This document shows, piece after piece, positions 5,483 through 9,674 of a DNA stretch of 9,674 nucleotides (positions are counted from its first letter, which is position 1; each line of letters starts with the position of its first letter). This DNA is from Prevotella sp. (GTDB lineage Bacteria > Bacteroidota > Bacteroidia > Bacteroidales > Bacteroidaceae): assembly GCA_021636625.1 (NCBI GenBank), contig JAJWLX010000091.1:1-9674 (forward strand), given 5' to 3'. The position numbers were made by a program, and so were the translations under genes. The notes under the pieces were generated by a model. It saw only the letters and a list, made by a program, of their open reading frames with translations, had not been told where the DNA came from and did not search any database.

Positions 5483-7219
5483 TCAAATATTCGAATTACC
5501 TAATGCCAATCTAAAGCCAACAAGACAATTCGTACCTAAAGGTTTCTTAGAAGTTATAAAACTCTCAGATGCTTCATCCAAACAACAACCTCCTCGAACA
5601 CTCCACCTCTTATCATTTATATCAATACAAGCATTGTCACACAACTCATCAACATTACCGGTCATATCATATAAACCTAGTTCGTTCGGGCGTTTTTGTC
5701 CAACATCTTCAAGATTCGTTTTTTTTCCATTATAGAAATTTGCTACTCCAAGAATATCATTACCTCCTGAGTATTTATATCCATGCCCACAAATGCCACC
5801 TTTTGCAGCTACTTCCCATTCTAAGTCTGTAGGCAATCTATATTGTTTTCCTGTTTTTTCATTTAGACGTTCCAAGAACTCCAGCGCCTGCTTTCTAGAC
5901 ACTATCTTCGGATGATGTTTTTTGCCCATTGCAGCCTCGTTTTTTATTCTATGCTTATTGATATAAGCTTCCGCACCACCTATCTGAGCAAATATCAATC
6001 TATAGACTGGTCTTTCGTCCATCACTGCATCATATTCCTCATTGGTAATTTCGTATTTCCCAATGTAAAAATCCGAGAAGGTTACTCCGTCAACTGTTCC
6101 ACCTTTAACCTTTACCATATTATCTACAAGTTCATTGATTACGATATGCTGATGCACTTTCACATAACCCACTTTTATCAAAGATAGAAGCATAGAAATC
6201 GTCAACAAGCTCATAAAAATTGTCCTTGCCCATTTCCCTTTTCCTTTACCAGCAATAGCATTTGTTGTAGACGATGCAATTGGTGCCTCAAATTCATTTA
6301 CAAAAGTTTTTTTTGAAACAATTGTTGTTTCACCAACGGAAATAGAGCCTATAAAATCAGATATATTTTGAAACCTATCATTTTTACGAGGACACATTCC
6401 ACGTTCTACGCTTCGCCATAGTTTTGCAGAAATACCATCAGATTTTCGGCCAATTCCATCATTCAAAACGATACTAGCCTCCGCGGGTACTTTACCCGTC
6501 ACCAAGAAATACAATGTAGCAGCAAGTCCATAAACATCTGTAGCAGGAGAGAAATCCTGCAAATTTTGTTGGTACTGTTCCAAAGGTGCATAGCCAGCAC
6601 TAATTCCTATGGGAGTAGAACTAGTCTGATGCCCTTCTTCTGTATAGCCTTTTGAGATTCCAAAGTCAATAAGTATAGCACCACCTTTGTCATCAAGCAG
6701 GATGTTGCTTGGCTTTACATCATAATGACAAATATGCTTTTGGTGCATATACTCCAATGCCGAACCTATCTGTTGGATATACTTAATGGCTATAGCCTCG
6801 TCCAATGCACCATGCAGCTTCACATAATCAGACAACGAGCCACCACTCAAATATTGCATCACATAATAGACCGTATCATTTTCCTCAAACACATCTACTA
6901 CTTTAACGATATGAGGATGATTCATCTGTGCAATGTTCTTTGCTTCCTTAACAAACTTCTTGCGATATAACTCTACTACGGCACGACTTCCCTGAGAAGG
7001 AACGGTTATCTTCCCCGTCCCTTCCTCACGCTCACAAGTGTCCTTCATAAAGAACTCCTTGATTGCCACAGGTACATCGACCTCCATATTACCCAAAGAA
7101 CCAGAAACGGTTTCTTTCATTATTGCCTTATAGGTAATACCGAAACCACCCTGACCAAGGATCTTTTCTAGTCTGTATTTGCCATTGCTAAGAACGGCAT
7201 TATTATTTAGTTGCCCCAT
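5483..7219 (-). CDS. Membrane Ser/Thr kinase with C-terminal FGE/sulfatase-like domain (kinase 2)
   Basis: A 578-residue single-pass kinase. The kinase domain (about 15-293) carries Gly loop GQGGFG (22-27), Lys54, Glu92, HYDVKPSN (Asp167) and DFG (Asp185), nearly identical to kinase 1. A short linker leads to a transmembrane helix at about 331-351. The C-terminal domain (about 365-575) is of the FGE/SUMF1 type with a C-type-lectin fold: FYIGKYEITNEEYDAVM, RLPTDLEWEVAAKGG, YSGGNDI, NELGLYDMTGNVDELC, SVRGGC and VGFRLAL. The paired active-site cysteines of true formylglycine enzymes are not evident, and the segment between YDAVM and RLPT is unusual, so a binding rather than enzymatic role is likely. 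It starts 42 bases after the FSPD gene stop, in the same operon, with GGAG close upstream of the ATG. Confidence 0.9.
   Translation of the reverse strand: MGQLNNNAVLSNGKYRLEKILGQGGFGITYKAIMKETVSGSLGNMEVDVPVAIKEFFMKDTCEREEGTGKITVPSQGSRAVVELYRKKFVKEAKNIAQMNHPHIVKVVDVFEENDTVYYVMQYLSGGSLSDYVKLHGALDEAIAIKYIQQIGSALEYMHQKHICHYDVKPSNILLDDKGGAILIDFGISKGYTEEGHQTSSTPIGISAGYAPLEQYQQNLQDFSPATDVYGLAATLYFLVTGKVPAEASIVLNDGIGRKSDGISAKLWRSVERGMCPRKNDRFQNISDFIGSISVGETTIVSKKTFVNEFEAPIASSTTNAIAGKGKGKWARTIFMSLLTISMLLSLIKVGYVKVHQHIVINELVDNMVKVKGGTVDGVTFSDFYIGKYEITNEEYDAVMDERPVYRLIFAQIGGAEAYINKHRIKNEAAMGKKHHPKIVSRKQALEFLERLNEKTGKQYRLPTDLEWEVAAKGGICGHGYKYSGGNDILGVANFYNGKKTNLEDVGQKRPNELGLYDMTGNVDELCDNACIDINDKRWSVRGGCCLDEASESFITSKKPLGTNCLVGFRLALGNSNI
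6566..7150 (-). repeat. Direct repeat copy B: kinase-domain coding block
   Basis: Partner of the block at 4321-4905. The perfect core is 6935-7150. The copies encode residues from just after the Gly loop through the activation segment and the start of the C-lobe. Confidence 0.9.
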
Positions 7220-7261
7220 AATTTCTCCACAATGTTTTTATACAATCAATGATAGAGTCTA

Positions 7262-7849
7262 CTATTTGACTGTTCGCAGACATAATTTATATCCGGAAAA
7301 GGTACTATTGGTATCTAATTCCAAATCATTCAGAGTAATCTTTGCAGAATTTCTGCCACAACCATCTGAGTCTTTAAGCCAAAACAAAGCCTCTCTCGTT
7401 TGCGAACAATGAGAAAATTCCTCATAAAGTCCTGTTAATTCGAAAGTGATTTTATTACCATTCGGACCTAAACAGATTGCCCAACTATGATAATAGTAAT
7501 TACCATATTCTGTCCAATTCTTTTCTGTATTCTCGTTCCATTTACACTTTCTTTGTAATTCATCCCATTGCTCTAAGGTAGGTAGATTATAAGCTTTACT
7601 CTCCTCTTGAGTCAAATAAATGGCATTACCTTTTTCATCCTCAACATAGCTAGATGCCCAAAGAGTTCCACTTGGAAGCCCTAAGTCAACATACTCAGTT
7701 TTTTCCAATGCGGAATCTTTTACCACCTTATTAATACCATCCTGATAGCCCGCATTATAACCAGCCTGATAAGCATCTGCAACAACCTGGTTTAACGCTT
7801 CGACAACTTTGCCATCAGCATATTCTTTTGCTTTATTAAAACTATCCAT
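7262..7849 (-). CDS. FSPD (Fib_succ_major/DUF1566-like) protein with helical N-terminus
   Basis: A 195-residue protein with no signal peptide or membrane helix. Residues 1-48 are helical, with an Ala/Gly-spaced repeat (AYQAGYNAGYQDGI, 26-39). The rest matches FSPD proteins: YVDLGLPSGTLWA (53-65), LPTLEQWDELQRKCKW (89-104), GPNGNKITFELTG (128-140), an ALFWL replacement of the usual YYWSSS (about 154-158), and a C-terminal YKLCLRTVK. FSPD domains have a C-type-lectin-related fold, usually sit on exported proteins, and are of unknown ligand. Here the domain lies between a kinase and an unknown gene, with 6 bases to the upstream gene and 42 to kinase 2, so it is co-transcribed. It may be a soluble partner or a spare tail module for the kinases. 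Confidence 0.75.
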   Translation of the reverse strand: MDSFNKAKEYADGKVVEALNQVVADAYQAGYNAGYQDGINKVVKDSALEKTEYVDLGLPSGTLWASSYVEDEKGNAIYLTQEESKAYNLPTLEQWDELQRKCKWNENTEKNWTEYGNYYYHSWAICLGPNGNKITFELTGLYEEFSHCSQTREALFWLKDSDGCGRNSAKITLNDLELDTNSTFSGYKLCLRTVK

Positions 7850-7855
7850 ATAATT

Positions 7856-8371
7856 TTATTCTAATTTTCTTATTCCATTATGAGTTACTATATATGGTTC
7901 AATGCTGATAACTCTTGCTTTATTTACCAGTCCCTCTATGGAGAGTTCTTCCACATTACACTTTTCAAGCCAATATCTATTACACAAATCATCCTCATTC
8001 ACATTTTTGTCTCTCATTCCAACTTTAAAGTTCCCAAGTAAGAAACATAAATCATCATAATTCCGAGAATCATGCCACTCTACATTATCAACTTCCAGTA
8101 TTAACAGATTAACTATACAATATGAAACTGGAGTAGAAGCAAAAGTATTAGCCCATTGAAATGCTCGCTCTTCCTTTTTATCATCATACGGAAAAACAAA
8201 TAAAGAGTTTCCTCTACCATATGACTCAGGATAATCCTGTTTTCTAACATCCTCTAACATAGATTCAGCTTTTGCCCGTCCTTCCGAATAATTATGTTCT
8301 TTTTTTGAAGCAGTAATTACCTCACCGACCTTCCGAAAAACTGTATTTTTTTCGATTCTACAAACTTTCAT
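7856..8371 (-). CDS. Unrecognised 171-residue protein
   Basis: I do not recognise a family with confidence. The protein is soluble, with no signal peptide or membrane segment. Notable parts are an N-terminal MKVCRIEKNTVFRKVG, a central SLFVFPYDD followed by helix ERAFQWANT (57-77), a hydrophobic strand pair YCIVNLLILEVDNVEWHD (84-101), and a C-terminal VISIEPYIV. A strand-helix-strand order with a residue set like this occurs in small ADP-ribosyltransferase-like proteins, but no catalytic triad is clear, so this is only a suggestion. It starts 53 bases after the kinase 3 gene and ends 6 bases before the FSPD gene, so it belongs to the operon. Confidence 0.6.
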   Translation of the reverse strand: MKVCRIEKNTVFRKVGEVITASKKEHNYSEGRAKAESMLEDVRKQDYPESYGRGNSLFVFPYDDKKEERAFQWANTFASTPVSYCIVNLLILEVDNVEWHDSRNYDDLCFLLGNFKVGMRDKNVNEDDLCNRYWLEKCNVEELSIEGLVNKARVISIEPYIVTHNGIRKLE

Positions 8372-8424
8372 ATATCTTAATATACTTATTTCTAAATCAT
8401 AATTTTAATAAAAACATTTTAGAA

Positions 8425-9674
8425 CTATGGTTCCATAACCAATCTAAATCCATACTCAGAACTTGCATATCCCTCCAAAATACCAACACTTCGATAAGCA
8501 ACAGTACAGTAATACTCATCAAGAGCCCAATCTCCACCACGAAATATATGTCCACACTCCCCTCCTTGCGGACCTTTAGGGTTTATTTGAGAAGTTGCTG
8601 TATAAGGTGCAGCCCAATCAGAACAATATTCACGAACATTTCCTGTCATATCATAAAGCCCTAATTCATTAGGATTTTTCAGACCTACATTATGAGTTTT
8701 TCCTCCACTATTCCCATTCCACCATGCAACTTCCGAAATATTATTACTACCTGAATAACGATAACCTTGGTTAAGTTTGCCTCCACGAGCAGCATATTCC
8801 CACTCTGCCTCTGTTGGAAGTCTAAACTTTCTATTTGTTATTTGATTCAATTTCTTTATAAATTTCAAACAATCATCCATACTTCCTCCCCCCACACTAA
8901 CTTGTTCTACAGGTCTTTTTTCCCCTGTAAAACCAGATGGATTTGTTTCCATAATTGCCATCCACTCTTCTTGAGTCACTTCATATTTACCTATATAGAA
9001 ACTAGATAAAGTTACTTGAAGAACAGGTTTAGTCCCTTCCCAATCATATGTATCAGTTCCTCCCATCATAAAAGTACCGCCCTCAACATACACCATATTA
9101 GATACCAAATTATCTATTATTTGCTTATTATGTTGTTGCTTTTTTAAATATGAGAGTCTTGCATTTATTTTTTTTCGATGTTCATCTGTCATATTGCTAT
9201 ATTCATTTACAAATCTATTAATATCATCAATCTTTTGAGAAGAAAAAGCCTTTTCAAAAGCATTATTTTCACAAATAGTTTTATAGCCATAATAACTAAT
9301 TGATAAACATATTAAAAACAACACCCCAGCTATTAATAAATTACGACATATATGACTATCTGTTTTTTTCTTACTTATCCCTTGCTGGTTAACTCCAGCT
9401 TTAACTTTCTTTACTTTACCTTCCCACAGTGTTTCTTCATCACCCCCTGCAAGATTAACATGAGATTGCATAGGGCAACATGCCTTTGTTGCTTCAACAT
9501 TACCATAAGCAGCCGAAGCAAACTGTTGCGAGATACGTCTTATCTCCCCAACATTCTTCGGTCTCTTCAATCTATTCACTTGCATCATCCAAACCACCAA
9601 TTTCTTCATTTCCCCAGAAACATTAGGCATTGGGAGGGCAAGATGCTTGTCCTCTGTCTCGTCTTCAGAAAGGT
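8425..9674 (-). CDS. Membrane kinase with C-terminal FGE/sulfatase-like domain (kinase 3), 5' part outside window
   Basis: The frame is open to the right edge; 14 further codons precede the Met at 9630. Counting from that Met, residues 6-31 (MKKLVVWMMQVNRLKRPKNVGEI core) are the end of a protein kinase C-lobe with the late RP motif, so the catalytic part lies beyond the window and the Met is internal. A transmembrane helix spans about 96-116, a helical linker runs to about 172, and an FGE/SUMF1-type domain occupies 176-401: MVYVEGGTFMMGG, FYIGKYEVTQEEWMAIM, RPVEQVS, FRLPTEAEWEYAARGG, NELGLYDMTGNVREYCSDW, FRGGDWA and YGFRLVMEP. This copy is far more canonical than that of kinase 2. The paired cysteines of true FGE enzymes are not seen. 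Confidence 0.85.
   Translation of the reverse strand, partial: LSEDETEDKHLALPMPNVSGEMKKLVVWMMQVNRLKRPKNVGEIRRISQQFASAAYGNVEATKACCPMQSHVNLAGGDEETLWEGKVKKVKAGVNQQGISKKKTDSHICRNLLIAGVLFLICLSISYYGYKTICENNAFEKAFSSQKIDDINRFVNEYSNMTDEHRKKINARLSYLKKQQHNKQIIDNLVSNMVYVEGGTFMMGGTDTYDWEGTKPVLQVTLSSFYIGKYEVTQEEWMAIMETNPSGFTGEKRPVEQVSVGGGSMDDCLKFIKKLNQITNRKFRLPTEAEWEYAARGGKLNQGYRYSGSNNISEVAWWNGNSGGKTHNVGLKNPNELGLYDMTGNVREYCSDWAAPYTATSQINPKGPQGGECGHIFRGGDWALDEYYCTVAYRSVGILEGYASSEYGFRLVMEP

Noticed and set aside
5462..5487. TAnnTTTG-like box (TAGATTTG at 5469-5462) after kinase 2
   Set aside because: The nearest TTTG is only 14 bases upstream instead of about 20, and the bases encode the conserved VDLG of the FSPD fragment.
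5483..7219. True formylglycine-generating enzyme activity of kinase 2's C-terminal domain
   Set aside because: The fold motifs are present but the paired active-site cysteines are not evident, so only an FGE-like binding domain is claimed.
1..9674. CRISPR arrays, tRNA or rRNA genes, insertion sequences, reverse transcriptase
   Set aside because: No regularly spaced repeats, cloverleaf sequence, transposase motifs or RT motifs were seen on either strand. The only large repeat is the kinase block.

Overview
The window looks like an accessory, defence-island-like stretch of a Bacteroidales chromosome (Prevotella/Segatella or Bacteroides type). The evidence is the AT-rich composition, mostly A/T-rich leaders instead of strong Shine-Dalgarno sites, two promoters of the Bacteroidetes form TTTG-N20-TAnnTTTG, TonB-C and 'Fibrobacter succinogenes major paralogous' (FSPD) domains, and Bacteroidetes-type Ser/Thr kinases with a VAIKEFF motif. 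The species cannot be fixed from sequence alone.

Left part (1-2425). A plus-strand ParE/RelE-type toxin-antitoxin pair (189-790) has its own promoter and an intrinsic terminator. Then comes a minus-strand unit read from a promoter near 2372-2403: hicA toxin, hicB antitoxin, a 52-residue one-helix membrane peptide, and a DUF1810 protein coupled to the peptide by an ATGA overlap. A near-perfect palindrome covers the -33 element of the hicAB promoter, and a long hairpin covers the hicA stop codon.

Right part (2481-9674, all minus strand, read from the right edge leftwards). The order is: a cut-off kinase-TM-FGE/sulfatase-like protein; an unrecognised 171-residue protein; an FSPD protein; kinase 2 (kinase-TM-FGE-like); a 0.5-kb graveyard holding an FSPD N-terminal fragment and a frame-broken cysteine-rich zinc-ribbon gene; kinase 1 (kinase-TM-TonB-C); an FSPD C-terminal fragment; and an exported caspase-fold protease with an EF-hand-like loop.

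The main observation is modularity. Kinases 1 and 2 share an almost identical N-terminal kinase domain (about 19 mismatches by eye in 585 bp, with a perfect 216-bp core) but have unrelated C-terminal modules across the membrane. The spaces after the kinases contain orphan or broken C-terminal-type modules. This resembles a constant-head/variable-tail locus reshuffled by recombination, similar in logic to orphan modules behind Rhs or CdiA genes. The inferred working model is membrane kinases that sense extracytoplasmic ligands through C-type-lectin-fold or TonB-C domains and signal inside the cell, with an exported caspase-like protease as a possible effector. That functional link is inference from gene neighbourhood and family knowledge.
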